Source of the DNA: an uncultured Lachnospiraceae bacterium
GTDB taxonomy: Bacteria > Bacillota > Clostridia > Lachnospirales > Lachnospiraceae
DNA: 55,213 nt
Assembly: GCA_947564645.1 (NCBI GenBank)
Contig: CANOCU010000021.1
Span: forward strand, 1 to 55,213
Direction of reading: 5' to 3'
Shown here: positions 1 through 8,002 of the stretch, piece after piece
Numbering within the stretch: the stretch's first letter is position 1
Layout of the letters: the number at the start of each line of letters is the position of its first letter
The notes under the pieces: generated by a model
Seen by the model: the letters and a program-made list of their open reading frames with translations, nothing else
Databases searched by the model: none
What the model was told of the DNA's origin: nothing
Translations under genes and position numbers: made by a program

Positions 1-2
1 AC

Positions 3-131
3 AATCTTACACTGAATGAGCTGAAAGGCATATGTGAGAACAGGCTGTCAGATAGGGATGTTTTGGTGATGGACACCGCGGGGGTCAGCAGTATGTATGC
101 CAATGACGGCGGCGTGATCGTGACACTTTAA
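3..131 (+). CDS. C-terminal end of an unidentified protein (partial)
   Basis: An open frame enters from the left edge and ends at TAA 129-131, giving the last 42 residues of a protein. The visible tail has a charged helix followed by VLVMDTAGVSSMYANDGGV and ends IVTL. I do not recognise the family from so short a piece. The gene converges on the LytTR regulator and shares with it a hairpin at 149-175. Codon use resembles the rest of the chromosome, so it is probably a real gene end rather than a chance frame. Confidence 0.5.
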   Translation, partial: NLTLNELKGICENRLSDRDVLVMDTAGVSSMYANDGGVIVTL

Positions 132-148
132 GACAGAATGGAATTACG

Positions 149-175
149 ACGGATTGACTGAAATGGTCAGTCCGT
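149..175. terminator. Hairpin between convergent genes
   Basis: ACGGATTGACT and GGTCAGTCCGT pair (with G-T wobbles) around a 5-base loop. The hairpin lies between the stop of the partial + strand gene (131) and the stop of the minus-strand LytTR gene (167-169), which it overlaps. A T-rich stretch follows only weakly on the + side, so termination is inferred from the position. Confidence 0.45.
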
Positions 176-940
176 ATTTGCTTTCAGTGCCTTTTTGAGT
201 TTGGAAAGCTCCAAAGGCGATACGGATAATGTTTTTCCGTCCTTCATGGTCAGCCTCAGGAGAGAGAACTTTTCCACAGCGGTGGTGTTGACAAAACAAT
301 GCTCGGATATGATGACAAAATGGGTAAACATGGCCACCTGCGAGTAGAGATTGGGCAGGGTGCTCAGAATATCGAGCGTGCGCCCCTCGGTCAGGACCAC
401 ATGGAGATAGTTGCCGCCCTTGACGGCATAGAGGATTTCGTCCTCATGGACATAGAGGGTGTCCTTTTCCCCGCGCAGTTCTATGGTGGGAATGGTCTCG
501 GCCTTCATGTTCTGGGCGTGGTCTAACATTTCATCGAGTTCGTTTACCTTGATCGGCTTTTGCAGATAGAGGATTTGTTTCTGAAGCTGCCTGCGCAGGA
601 TATCGTGGTTGGACGCTTCCGTGACATCCTCCGGCACTTTGGCGAGGGCCGCCTCGATGACGGAGGGATAATTTATGGTTGAGATGCACAGCACAATGGG
701 AGCCACAACGCCCGCGTCGATCAGTTTGCGCGCAAGCTGAAAGCCGTTGACGGGGCCGCTTGTCATGTCGATAAAAAAGGCATCGTAGAGCATGGGAGAG
801 CGCATGACCGCCTCCACATTTCCGTAAGAATCAATATAGAGCACACCCGTGGTGTGAAGCCTCCTGTCGGAGGCGCGCCCGAGGAGACGCTCCATCTGCT
901 TTCTGTCCGCAATGTTATCGTCACAAACCGCAATGTGCAT
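167..940 (-). CDS. LytTR-family response regulator
   Basis: A 257-residue cytoplasmic transcription regulator. The N-terminal receiver domain (about 1-135) has the acidic pair in VCDDN (D7, D8), a likely phospho-acceptor D58 in FFIDM and the lysine of LQKPIK. The C-terminal part (about 150-250) reads as a LytTR DNA-binding domain (IPTIELRG, then EDEILYAVKGGNYLHV). The stretch between the fifth strand (LCIST) and the conserved lysine is longer than usual and the loop after D58 lacks the common MPxMdG, so phosphorylation control may be atypical. The start has a GGAGG about 7 bases upstream. It follows argG and a DUF1294 gene on the same strand. No cognate histidine kinase is adjacent. In the family such regulators control bacteriocin, virulence or transport genes; the target here is unknown. 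Confidence 0.88.
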   Translation of the reverse strand: MHIAVCDDNIADRKQMERLLGRASDRRLHTTGVLYIDSYGNVEAVMRSPMLYDAFFIDMTSGPVNGFQLARKLIDAGVVAPIVLCISTINYPSVIEAALAKVPEDVTEASNHDILRRQLQKQILYLQKPIKVNELDEMLDHAQNMKAETIPTIELRGEKDTLYVHEDEILYAVKGGNYLHVVLTEGRTLDILSTLPNLYSQVAMFTHFVIISEHCFVNTTAVEKFSLLRLTMKDGKTLSVSPLELSKLKKALKANTD

Positions 941-950
941 AGATATCCTC

Positions 951-1244
951 CTACCAGAACCCCCACTCGATCGGTGAAAACACCAACGTAAGAATCAAAA
1001 TAATCTGTAAAGCCAAAATCACCGGCATTCCGTAGAGGAAGTACCAGTGTCTTGTCTTGTGGTGAAAAAGATGCATACCTGCAATGGAGCCGATGCTGCC
1101 GCCAATGATGGCCAACACAAAGAGGGTGGACTCGGGAATACGAAAGGCACGCTTGACGGCCTTTCGTTTGTCCACGCCCATCATGATAAAGCTGACCACA
1201 TTGACTGCAACGGCGTATAGGATAATTATATCAAATGAATTCAT
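951..1244 (-). CDS. DUF1294 small membrane protein
   Basis: A 97-residue protein with three hydrophobic segments (about 5-22, 40-57 and 72-92), so probably an inner-membrane protein. It carries the DUF1294 signature: DKRKAVKRAFRIPE followed by a glycine-rich GGSIGSIAGM and an HHKTRHWYF motif. The function of the family is unknown. It lies 4 bases after argG and 10 before the LytTR gene, so the three are likely co-transcribed. No clear Shine-Dalgarno precedes it, which suggests translational coupling to argG. Linkage to argG looks like genome position rather than arginine metabolism. Confidence 0.8.
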   Translation of the reverse strand: MNSFDIIILYAVAVNVVSFIMMGVDKRKAVKRAFRIPESTLFVLAIIGGSIGSIAGMHLFHHKTRHWYFLYGMPVILALQIILILTLVFSPIEWGFW

Positions 1245-1248
1245 GGTT

Positions 1249-2472
1249 TTAAAGCAGTTTTTCGCCCTGTTCCTGCATTTTCATAGCGCGAACCTTACAG
1301 GACAGGCCAAACAGATTGATGAAGCCTTCTGCATCGTGGTGATCGTAGAGATCGCCGGTGGTGAAGGAGGCAATGCTTTCGTTGTACAGTGTGTAAGGAG
1401 AGGTGGTGCCTGCCTTGATGATGTTCCCCTTGTAGAGTTTGAATTTCACTTCTCCGGTCACATAGCGTTGGGTGGATTCGATAAACGCCTGCAGCGCCTC
1501 GCGCAGCGGTGTGAACCACTTACCTTCATATACGACCTGTGCAAATTTATTGCCAAGATCGGCTTTGAGCGCGTAGGTGTCGCGGTCAAGAATCAGTTCC
1601 TCAAGCTGCTGATGCGCCTCATAGAGGATGGTGCCGCCGGGGGTCTCATAGACGCCGCGGGACTTCATGCCTACCACACGGTTCTCTACGATATCGATGA
1701 TGCCGATGCCGTGTTTGCCGCCCAGTTCGTTCAGGGTGGAGATGATCTCGGATACTTTCATCTGCCTGCCGTTGACAGAAGTGGGAATCCCTTTCTCGAA
1801 AGTCATGGTAACATACTCGCCCTCATCGGGAGCCTTCTCCGGTGTGGTACCAAGCACAAGCAGGTGTTCATAGTTAGGTTCATTGGAAGGATCTTCCAGT
1901 TCCAGGCCCTCGTGGCTGATATGCCACAGGTTGCGGTCGCGGCTGTAGCTTGAATCTGCAGAGAAAGGCAGATGAATACCGTGCTGCTTGCAGTACTCGA
2001 TCTCCTCCTCACGGGAATTCATGATCCACTTCTCATTGCGCCATGCAGCAATGATCTTTAAGTCGGGCGCCAGCGCCTTGATGCCCAGTTCGAAACGGAT
2101 CTGGTCGTTGCCCTTGCCGGTAGCGCCGTGGCAGATCGCGGTGGCGCCTTCTTTGCGTGCGACCTCCACTAACTTTCTGGCGATCACGGGGCGGGCCATG
2201 GAGGTGCCCAGCAGGTATTTGTTCTCATATACGGCATGCGCCTGTACGCAGGGCATGATGAATTCGTCGCAGAACTCGTCTGTCAGATCCTCGATATAGA
2301 GTTTGGAGGCACCGCTTGACAGGGCGCGTTCTTCCAGGCCGTCCAGTTCCTCCGCCTGTCCGCAGTTGCCGCATACGCAGATCACTTCGTAATCAAAATT
2401 TTCCTTTAACCAGGGGATGATCGCCGTGGTGTCCAGTCCGCCTGAATAGGCAAGAACAACTTTTTCTTTCAT
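1249..2472 (-). CDS. argG: Argininosuccinate synthase
   Basis: The enzyme joins citrulline and aspartate with ATP to make argininosuccinate, the penultimate step of arginine biosynthesis, in the cytoplasm. The 407-residue protein has the family's usual length. It opens with the ATP-pyrophosphatase loop AYSGGLDT (residues 8-15), followed by the [15 protein letters not shown] and [14 protein letters not shown] blocks that bind ATP and citrulline. The start ATG has AAAGGAG about 9 bases upstream. It is divergent from the argC operon, and the shared 341-bp gap carries ArgR-box-like palindromes, so repression by arginine through ArgR is likely (inference). argH is not adjacent, which is less common. 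Confidence 0.97.
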   Translation of the reverse strand: MKEKVVLAYSGGLDTTAIIPWLKENFDYEVICVCGNCGQAEELDGLEERALSSGASKLYIEDLTDEFCDEFIMPCVQAHAVYENKYLLGTSMARPVIARKLVEVARKEGATAICHGATGKGNDQIRFELGIKALAPDLKIIAAWRNEKWIMNSREEEIEYCKQHGIHLPFSADSSYSRDRNLWHISHEGLELEDPSNEPNYEHLLVLGTTPEKAPDEGEYVTMTFEKGIPTSVNGRQMKVSEIISTLNELGGKHGIGIIDIVENRVVGMKSRGVYETPGGTILYEAHQQLEELILDRDTYALKADLGNKFAQVVYEGKWFTPLREALQAFIESTQRYVTGEVKFKLYKGNIIKAGTTSPYTLYNESIASFTTGDLYDHHDAEGFINLFGLSCKVRAMKMQEQGEKLL

Positions 2473-2527
2473 GATAGAGTCTCCTTTGTTTTTAGAAATC
2501 TGTTCCTAAAACAATATACATCATGGC

Positions 2528-2556
2528 AGTATAGAATGCAAGTGTGATTTTATGCA
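2528..2556 (-). promoter_or_regulatory. Candidate argG promoter
   Basis: On the minus strand a TATACT -10 lies at 2528-2533. A weak -35 (TGCATA, 2551-2556) sits 17 bases upstream and overlaps the ARG-box-like palindrome at 2550-2567. This arrangement would let a repressor block RNA polymerase. The weak -35 makes this tentative. Confidence 0.4.
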
Positions 2557-2567
2557 TTTTTGAAGCG
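2550..2567. promoter_or_regulatory. ArgR-box-like site, argG side
   Basis: TTATGCATTTTTGAAGCG resembles one ARG box half well (TATGCAT-TTTT) and the other poorly. It overlaps the -35 region proposed for argG. ArgR/AhrC operators are imperfect 18-bp palindromes with an A/T core; the assignment rests on similarity and context. Confidence 0.4.
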
Positions 2568-2624
2568 AATATTTCTCCTTTTTTATGCAAAAAGTAGAAT
2601 TAAAAATGGATAATATGCATCAAT

Positions 2625-2643
2625 AATGAATTTTTATGCATAA
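2625..2643. promoter_or_regulatory. ArgR/AhrC box
   Basis: AATGAATTTTTATGCATAA fits the known ARG box pattern (AATGAAT-A/T core-ATTCATA) with only a few mismatches. It lies midway between the divergent argG and argC genes. A further partial copy (AATATGCATCAAT) is immediately upstream at 2612-2624, so the operator may be a tandem pair as in other ArgR targets. Confidence 0.6.
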
Positions 2644-2813
2644 AGTGCCGGATTTTTAAAGCTTTGGCGTTTTCTAGTGATTTCTATAGCAAGGCGTGAT
2701 ATACTGGTCATACGACCGGCGGCAGCGGCCGGGAATCCATGTCAGGATATAAAGTCTCAATGTTATAGATGTTTATTTACTTATATATTTTTGGAAAGGA
2801 GTACGGAGCAAAA

Positions 2814-3881
2814 ATGATCAGAGCAGGGATTATAGGAGCGACAGGATATGCGGGCGGTGAATTGGTGAGGCTGCTTATGGGGCACAGAGAGGTGGAGGTC
2901 AAATGGTATGGTTCCCGCAGCTATGTAGATCAGAAATATGCATCCGTTTATCAGAATCTGTATAAGATCGTGGATGCTGCCTGTATGGATGATAATATGG
3001 AAGAACTGGCAGGGCAGGTGGACGTTATCTTTACGGCGACGCCTCAGGGATTCTGTGCGTCGGTGTTGAATGACGCTATTTTGTCGAAGGTAAAGATTGT
3101 GGACCTGAGTGCGGATTTTCGGATCAAAGACGTGACTGTCTATGAGAAATGGTACGGGATAGAGCACAGGTCTCCTCAGTACATAGAAGAGGCGGTGTAT
3201 GGACTTTGCGAGGTCAACAGGGAGGATGTGAAGAAGGCCAGACTGGTGGCCAATCCTGGCTGTTATACGACCTGCTCCATCCTGACGGCTTATCCGCTTG
3301 TGAAGGAAGGGCTGATCGATCCGGATACGCTGATTATCGATGCCAAGAGTGGGACGTCGGGAGCCGGGCGGGGCGCCAAGGTGCCGAACCTGTACTGTGA
3401 AGTGAACGAGAATATCAAGGCTTACGGCGTTGCAAGCCACAGACATACGCCGGAGATCGAAGAGCAGCTGGGCTATGCGGCGGGCAGAGAGATTCTGGTG
3501 AATTTTACGCCCCATCTGGTTCCGATGAACAGGGGAATTCTGGTCACGGAATATGCGAAGCTCCTTCCGGTAACAAGGGCAGACGGCGGAAAGAGCCTGC
3601 CGGCTTACGAGGAGATCCGGGCAGTGTATGATAAGTATTATGGAAAAGAAACGTTTGTCCGCGTATTGGAAAAAGGCGTCTGCCCGGAGACAAAGTGGGT
3701 GGAAGGCAGCAACTATGTGGATCTTAATTTTGTGATCGATGAGCGGACCGGCAGGATCATCATGATGGGTGCGCTTGATAATCTGGTAAAAGGGGCAGCA
3801 GGTCAGGCCGTGCAGAATATGAACCTGATGTTCGGACTTCCGGAAAGCGAAGGGCTTAATCTGGTGCCGATGTTCCCGTAG
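2814..3881 (+). CDS. argC: N-acetyl-gamma-glutamyl-phosphate reductase
   Basis: NADPH-dependent reduction of N-acetylglutamyl phosphate to the semialdehyde, third step of ornithine/arginine synthesis. The 355-residue protein begins with the Rossmann motif GIIGATGYAGGEL and has the catalytic cysteine C150 in ANPGCYTT, plus the conserved HRHTPEIE block. I start at ATG 2814: GGAAAGGAG and GGAG lie just upstream and MIRAGIIG is the usual family start, although the frame is open further upstream to 2769. It opens a long operon (comEB-like, GNAT, coiled-coil, argJ, argB, argD, binding protein) whose gaps are all short. A TATACT at 2700-2705 may be its -10, and the ARG boxes upstream suggest arginine repression. 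Confidence 0.96.
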   Translation: MIRAGIIGATGYAGGELVRLLMGHREVEVKWYGSRSYVDQKYASVYQNLYKIVDAACMDDNMEELAGQVDVIFTATPQGFCASVLNDAILSKVKIVDLSADFRIKDVTVYEKWYGIEHRSPQYIEEAVYGLCEVNREDVKKARLVANPGCYTTCSILTAYPLVKEGLIDPDTLIIDAKSGTSGAGRGAKVPNLYCEVNENIKAYGVASHRHTPEIEEQLGYAAGREILVNFTPHLVPMNRGILVTEYAKLLPVTRADGGKSLPAYEEIRAVYDKYYGKETFVRVLEKGVCPETKWVEGSNYVDLNFVIDERTGRIIMMGALDNLVKGAAGQAVQNMNLMFGLPESEGLNLVPMFP

Positions 3882-3968
3882 GGTATTTCCGGCAGGCGTA
3901 ATGCACGGGACAGGGAAGGAATGAGCAAACAGGGAGCTGTAGAATGAAACAGGAAAGGAACAGGAATC

Positions 3969-4457
3969 GTGGTAAGAAGAGATAAAGTCAATTATTATCT
4001 GGATCTGGCAAAGATGGTGGCGCAGCGTTCCACCTGTCTCAGAAGGCATTATGGGGCGGTGATCGTCAAGAATGACGAGGTGATCTCCACGGGCTATGTG
4101 GGGGCGCCGCGGGGGCGGAAGAACTGCACGGACCTCGGGGAATGCGTGCGTATCAGGATGGAGATTCCCCGGGGCGAACGGTATGAGCTTTGCCGCAGTG
4201 TCCATGCGGAGGCGAATGCGATCATCAGCGCGTCCAGGGACAAGATGATCGGAAGTGCGTTGTATCTGGTAGGCGTGGAGGCCGATACGGGGGAATATGT
4301 GAAAAATTCCTGCAGCTGTTCCATGTGCAAGCGGCAGATCATCAATGCCGGGATCGAGACGGTCTACATCCGGGATACGGAAGACGACTACCGGATCATT
4401 CCGGTACAGCAGTGGATTGACGATGATGAGTCGTTGGAGGGAACGTTAGGATATTGA
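3969..4457 (+). CDS. ComEB/dCMP-deaminase family zinc deaminase
   Basis: A 162-residue member of the cytidine/deoxycytidylate deaminase fold. The zinc site is visible: H79-A-E81 with E as proton shuttle, and C117-S-M-C120. The usual proline before the second cysteine pair is a serine here. The N-terminal DKVNYYLDLAKMVAQRSTC with the GYVGAPRG loop matches dCMP deaminase/ComEB proteins, which convert dCMP to dUMP and feed thymidylate synthesis. Start is GTG 3969, preceded by AGGAAAGG; the nearby ATGs are out of frame or run into stops. It sits between argC and the GNAT gene in the arginine operon, so co-expression with arginine genes seems positional. Exact substrate is not proven by sequence. 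Confidence 0.85.
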   Translation: MVRRDKVNYYLDLAKMVAQRSTCLRRHYGAVIVKNDEVISTGYVGAPRGRKNCTDLGECVRIRMEIPRGERYELCRSVHAEANAIISASRDKMIGSALYLVGVEADTGEYVKNSCSCSMCKRQIINAGIETVYIRDTEDDYRIIPVQQWIDDDESLEGTLGY

Positions 4458-4509
4458 TCAAACACTTCCATTACAGGAGAGTTTTGAGGAGAAAGGCAGA
4501 GAAAACAGG

Positions 4510-4959
4510 ATGACGATACGGACGATGACAATAGAAGATTACGAGGGAGTAAAGGCTCTGTGGCTTTCCATCAAGGGTTTTGCGATCAGGAGTCTGGACG
4601 ATTCCAGGGAAGGAGTTGCCCGTTTCCTTGCCAGAAATCCGTCCAGCAGTGTGGTGGCGGTGGAGGACGGACAGATCGTGGGAGCGATTCTGTGCGGACA
4701 TGACGGCAGACGCGGCTGTTTGTATCATGTCTGCGTGGCGGAAGGTTTCCGGATGCGGGGGATCGGCAGGCGGATGGTGGTCTTTTGCATGGAGGCGCTC
4801 AAGGCGGAACAGATCAATAAGGTGTCGCTGATCGCCTTTACGGCCAACGATATCGGTAATGCTTTCTGGAGGCAGATCGGCTGGACGAGGCGGGAAGATC
4901 TGAACTATTATGACTTCACGTTAAATGAGAAGAATATTACGGCGTTCAATAAAACATGA
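4510..4959 (+). CDS. GNAT-family N-acetyltransferase
   Basis: A 149-residue single-domain acetyltransferase. The acetyl-CoA pyrophosphate loop R81-M-R-G-I-G86 is present, followed by a helix and a beta-bulge region (KVSLIAFTANDIGNAFW) and the typical YYDFTL end. GNAT enzymes transfer acetyl from acetyl-CoA to amines; the acceptor cannot be read from sequence. Its place between argC and argJ raises the possibility of a short N-acetylglutamate synthase that primes the arginine cycle, but ribosomal-protein or small-molecule acetylation is equally possible. Its stop codon lies inside a perfect 9-bp inverted repeat (4955-4975). Confidence 0.85.
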   Translation: MTIRTMTIEDYEGVKALWLSIKGFAIRSLDDSREGVARFLARNPSSSVVAVEDGQIVGAILCGHDGRRGCLYHVCVAEGFRMRGIGRRMVVFCMEALKAEQINKVSLIAFTANDIGNAFWRQIGWTRREDLNYYDFTLNEKNITAFNKT

Positions 4960-4975
4960 CTTATAGTAAGTCATG
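4955..4975 (+). repeat. Perfect 9-bp inverted repeat over a stop codon
   Basis: CATGACTTA, a 3-base loop TAG, then TAAGTCATG. It includes the GNAT stop (TGA 4957-4959) and precedes the coiled-coil gene. It lacks a following T-run, so it is more likely an mRNA stability or attenuation element, or a small palindromic binding site, than a terminator. Confidence 0.6.
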
Positions 4976-5015
4976 TCTTAGAGAATGCAGGAAGGGAAAG
5001 AAAAGAGGGGTTAAG

Positions 5016-5642
5016 ATGGCAACGATGAAGATCAGGGAGGCCAGGCAGGCGTATACGTCGCAGCTGGAGGTGCTGAGAGACAGGCAGAAGAAGCTGCTTA
5101 AGGAGAAGGAAGAAAACGAAACGAAATTTAAGTACAGCATCGGCGGGGAAGCATTAAACGGCGGCGCCGGGGTGGTGATCGAACTGTCGGAAGAATATCG
5201 TAAGCGTGTGCAGGAACTGCAGGAGAAGATCGATCAGGTGAAGGAACAGATCGAGGAGCATGTGAAGCTGCGGGATCAGGTGATCGAACTGGAGGTCGGG
5301 ATCGCCAATGCGGAAGTGGCAAAGCAGCAGGGAGAGGCCATGCAGGAGTATGGGGAAGACGTGGCCAAATGCCTGGAGATTGCCAGGAGGATCGCCAACG
5401 GCGATAAAGTGCCTGCTTCGGATGAGAAGAAGCTGATGGACTTTAATATGGAAGTCTACATGGCGGCCAAGAATATGGCGGTCATGAATGCGGACAAGAA
5501 ACACAAGGAATATGAGTCTCTGTGGGAAGAGAAGGAAGAAGAAAAGGGAGGACAGCCGGATCCGCATGAGACGGCCGGTGATACACAGATCAGTGTGGAG
5601 ATTCCGGATATCGGAACGGAGGAAATTTCATCTTCCCAATAA
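5016..5642 (+). CDS. Coiled-coil protein of unknown function in the arginine operon
   Basis: A 208-residue, strongly charged protein with heptad-like helices (about 4-40 and 60-115) and a low-complexity acidic tail after about residue 165. No signal peptide or membrane segment is visible, so it should be cytoplasmic. The start ATG 5016 has AGAGGGG 5 bases upstream; an ATG at 4956 overlapping the GNAT stop is in frame but lacks a ribosome binding site. The middle part (GGEALNGGAGVVIELSEEYR) is glycine-rich and breaks the coiled coil. I do not recognise a family. It lies between the GNAT gene and argJ with short gaps, so it is likely co-expressed with arginine synthesis; no role can be assigned. 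Confidence 0.75.
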   Translation: MATMKIREARQAYTSQLEVLRDRQKKLLKEKEENETKFKYSIGGEALNGGAGVVIELSEEYRKRVQELQEKIDQVKEQIEEHVKLRDQVIELEVGIANAEVAKQQGEAMQEYGEDVAKCLEIARRIANGDKVPASDEKKLMDFNMEVYMAAKNMAVMNADKKHKEYESLWEEKEEEKGGQPDPHETAGDTQISVEIPDIGTEEISSSQ

Positions 5643-5726
5643 GGGAGAAATGTATTAGAATAATTAACAGCGCGCGAAAATGAAAGAGGGTTATTTGCGC
5701 AAAAGGCAGAAAGGAAAGGCGAATCC

Positions 5727-6950
5727 ATGAAAATCATAGAGGGCGGTGTGACCGCGGCCCGGGGATTTGAGGCGGCGGGCGTCGAAGCGGCAATCAAATA
5801 TCAGAACAGAAAGGACATGGCGTTGGTGTACAGCCAGGCGCCCTGCAGGGCGGCAGGCGTTTTTACCAGCAATGTAGTGAAGGCGGCGCCGGTATTGTGG
5901 GATAAGGAGATCGTGGAGAATGCTCCTGCCGTACACGCCGTGATCGTAAATTCCGGCATTGCCAATGCCTGTACCGGCAGGCAGGGATTTGACTGCTGCA
6001 GGCAGACGGCTGATAAGGCGGCGCAGTTGTTCGGGATTTCTCCGGATGCGGTACTGGTGGCGTCAACCGGTGTGATCGGCAATCAGATTCCGGTGGAGAA
6101 GCTTCTGGCCGGTGTGGAGAAGCTGGCAGCATCTAAGGCCGATACGCAGGAGGCGGGCACGTTGGCAGCGGAAGCCATCATGACCACGGATACGGTGTCC
6201 AAGCAGGCAGCGGTGCAGATCGAGCTGGGCGGCAGGACGGTGACGGTCGGCGGTATGTGTAAGGGGTCCGGTATGATTCATCCGAATATGTGCACCATGC
6301 TTGCCTTCGTGACCACGGATGCGGCTATCTCCAAAGAGCTTTTGCAGGAGGCGCTGCGGGAGGATGTTGTGGACACCTTTAATATGATCTCCGTGGATGG
6401 GGATACATCCACCAACGACACCCTGGTGGTGCTGGCCAACGGTATGGCGGGTAACCCGGAGATCACCTGTAAGAATGCGGATTATGAGAAGTTTAGAGAA
6501 GCGCTCAGGCTGATCAATACTACACTGGCGAAGAAGATGGCCGGGGACGGCGAGGGTGCAACGGCGCTTTTTGAGACGAAAGTGATCCACGCGGATACGA
6601 AGGAGAATGCGCGTATCTTAAGTAAGTCGGTGATCGGTTCCAGTCTGTGCAAAGCGGCGATCTTCGGGCATGATGCCAATTTCGGCCGGTTCCTGTGTGC
6701 GCTTGGGTATTCCGGGGTACAGTTTGATCCGGAGAAGATCGAGTTGTATTTTCAGAATACGGAAAAGAGCATCCTGCTCTATAAAAACGGTGTGGCAGTG
6801 GATTACAGTGAGGAAGAGGCCACGCAGGTATTGGCTTCCCCGGAAGTCACGGTGTTGGTGGATATGCATATGGGAGATGCCGAGGCAACGGCCTGGGGGT
6901 GTGACTTGAGCTATGAGTATGTGAAGATCAATGCCGATTACAGGAGCTGA
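5727..6950 (+). CDS. argJ: Glutamate N-acetyltransferase / amino-acid acetyltransferase
   Basis: ArgJ moves the acetyl group from N-acetylornithine to glutamate, recycling it; bifunctional members also make N-acetylglutamate from acetyl-CoA. The 407-residue length fits. The proenzyme cleaves itself before a threonine: here KGSGMIHPNMCTML, with T190 as the new N-terminal nucleophile. The residue before it is C189 instead of the common alanine. The oxyanion-hole region STGVIGNQIP and the GDGEGATAL block are also present. AAAGGAAAGG lies upstream of ATG 5727. Whether this copy can use acetyl-CoA cannot be decided from sequence; the GNAT gene upstream may matter for that. Confidence 0.96.
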   Translation: MKIIEGGVTAARGFEAAGVEAAIKYQNRKDMALVYSQAPCRAAGVFTSNVVKAAPVLWDKEIVENAPAVHAVIVNSGIANACTGRQGFDCCRQTADKAAQLFGISPDAVLVASTGVIGNQIPVEKLLAGVEKLAASKADTQEAGTLAAEAIMTTDTVSKQAAVQIELGGRTVTVGGMCKGSGMIHPNMCTMLAFVTTDAAISKELLQEALREDVVDTFNMISVDGDTSTNDTLVVLANGMAGNPEITCKNADYEKFREALRLINTTLAKKMAGDGEGATALFETKVIHADTKENARILSKSVIGSSLCKAAIFGHDANFGRFLCALGYSGVQFDPEKIELYFQNTEKSILLYKNGVAVDYSEEEATQVLASPEVTVLVDMHMGDAEATAWGCDLSYEYVKINADYRS

Positions 6951-7037
6951 GGATCGCATACAGGCAGAAGATAAATTCCGGTAAATCGTATCATCTTTTG
7001 ACCTAAACATTATATGACTTGGAAAAGGATAAAAAAC

Positions 7038-7925
7038 ATGGAACAAAAAGAAATGGAAAAGATTCTGGGAAAGGCTGAGGTTCTGATCGAGGCCCTTCCT
7101 TATATTCAGAAGTTTAACCGCAAGATCATTGTGGTGAAATACGGCGGCAGCGCCATGAGCGACGAGGAACTGCAGAGGAATGTTATCAAGGATGTTACGC
7201 TGCTTAAGCTGGTAGGATTTAAGCCGATCATCGTGCATGGCGGCGGCAAGGAGATCAGCCGCTGGGTGGGTAAGGTCGGCAAGGAGGCGCGGTTTGTAAA
7301 CGGTCTGCGGGTGACGGATGAAGAGACCATGGAGATCGCGGAGATGGTCCTGAATAAGGTCAATAAGAATCTGGTGCGGATGGTGGAAGAGCTGGGTGTC
7401 AGGGCAGTGGGCATCAGCGGCAAGGATGCGGGATTACTGCAATGTACGAAGAAGTGTCCGGACGGCGAGGATATCGGTTACGTGGGAGAGATCTGCAGCG
7501 TGGATCCCAAGGTGCTCTATGATCTGTTGGAGAAGGATTTCCTGCCCATCGTGGCGCCGGTCGGTCTGGACCAGGAGTTTACGACTTATAATATCAATGC
7601 GGATGACGCTGCCTGTGCCATCGCCAAGGCGGTAGGCGCTGACAAGCTGGTCTTCCTGACAGATATAGAGGGACTGTATCGGGACATCAATGATAAGAGC
7701 AGTTTTATATCGAGACTATCGGCCGCACAGGCAGACGAGCTGATCGGCAGCGGCTGCATCGGAGGCGGGATGCTGCCGAAGCTTGGTAACTGTACGGATG
7801 CCATCAGGGAGGGCGTTAACAGGGTTCATATCCTGGACGGCCGGATTGCCCACTGCCTGTTGTTGGAGATCTTTACCAACCAGGGGATCGGGACGGCCAT
7901 TATCTCGGATGAAGACGGGGTGTAG
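7038..7925 (+). CDS. argB: Acetylglutamate kinase
   Basis: Phosphorylates N-acetylglutamate with ATP, the second step of the cyclic ornithine route. The 295-residue protein has the amino-acid-kinase fold with K34-Y-G-G-S-A-M, the HGGGKEI loop (about 67-73) and the C-terminal GGMLPKL motif. The N-terminal helix before the fold (about 1-27) is of the type seen in hexameric, arginine-inhibited kinases, so feedback inhibition by arginine is likely (inference). I start at ATG 7038 because GGAAAAGGA lies 10 bases upstream; an in-frame ATG at 7014 adds 8 residues with no ribosome binding site. It follows argJ and precedes argD in the operon. Confidence 0.96.
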   Translation: MEQKEMEKILGKAEVLIEALPYIQKFNRKIIVVKYGGSAMSDEELQRNVIKDVTLLKLVGFKPIIVHGGGKEISRWVGKVGKEARFVNGLRVTDEETMEIAEMVLNKVNKNLVRMVEELGVRAVGISGKDAGLLQCTKKCPDGEDIGYVGEICSVDPKVLYDLLEKDFLPIVAPVGLDQEFTTYNINADDAACAIAKAVGADKLVFLTDIEGLYRDINDKSSFISRLSAAQADELIGSGCIGGGMLPKLGNCTDAIREGVNRVHILDGRIAHCLLLEIFTNQGIGTAIISDEDGV

Positions 7926-8002
7926 CGGACAGCCGGCAGACAGATGGAGCGACAGTGCAGCAGGAAGTGCGATATTCAGGATGGAAGAAGAGGAAGAAAC
8001 GT

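Noticed and set aside
1084-1953. 289-codon + strand frame
   Set aside because: Antisense of argG, whose family match is certain. No domain or start signal.
2781-4205. 474-codon open frame on the minus strand
   Set aside because: It is the antisense of argC and the deaminase gene, has no ribosome binding site, and its composition (His/Ile/Arg-rich) is that of a shadow frame.
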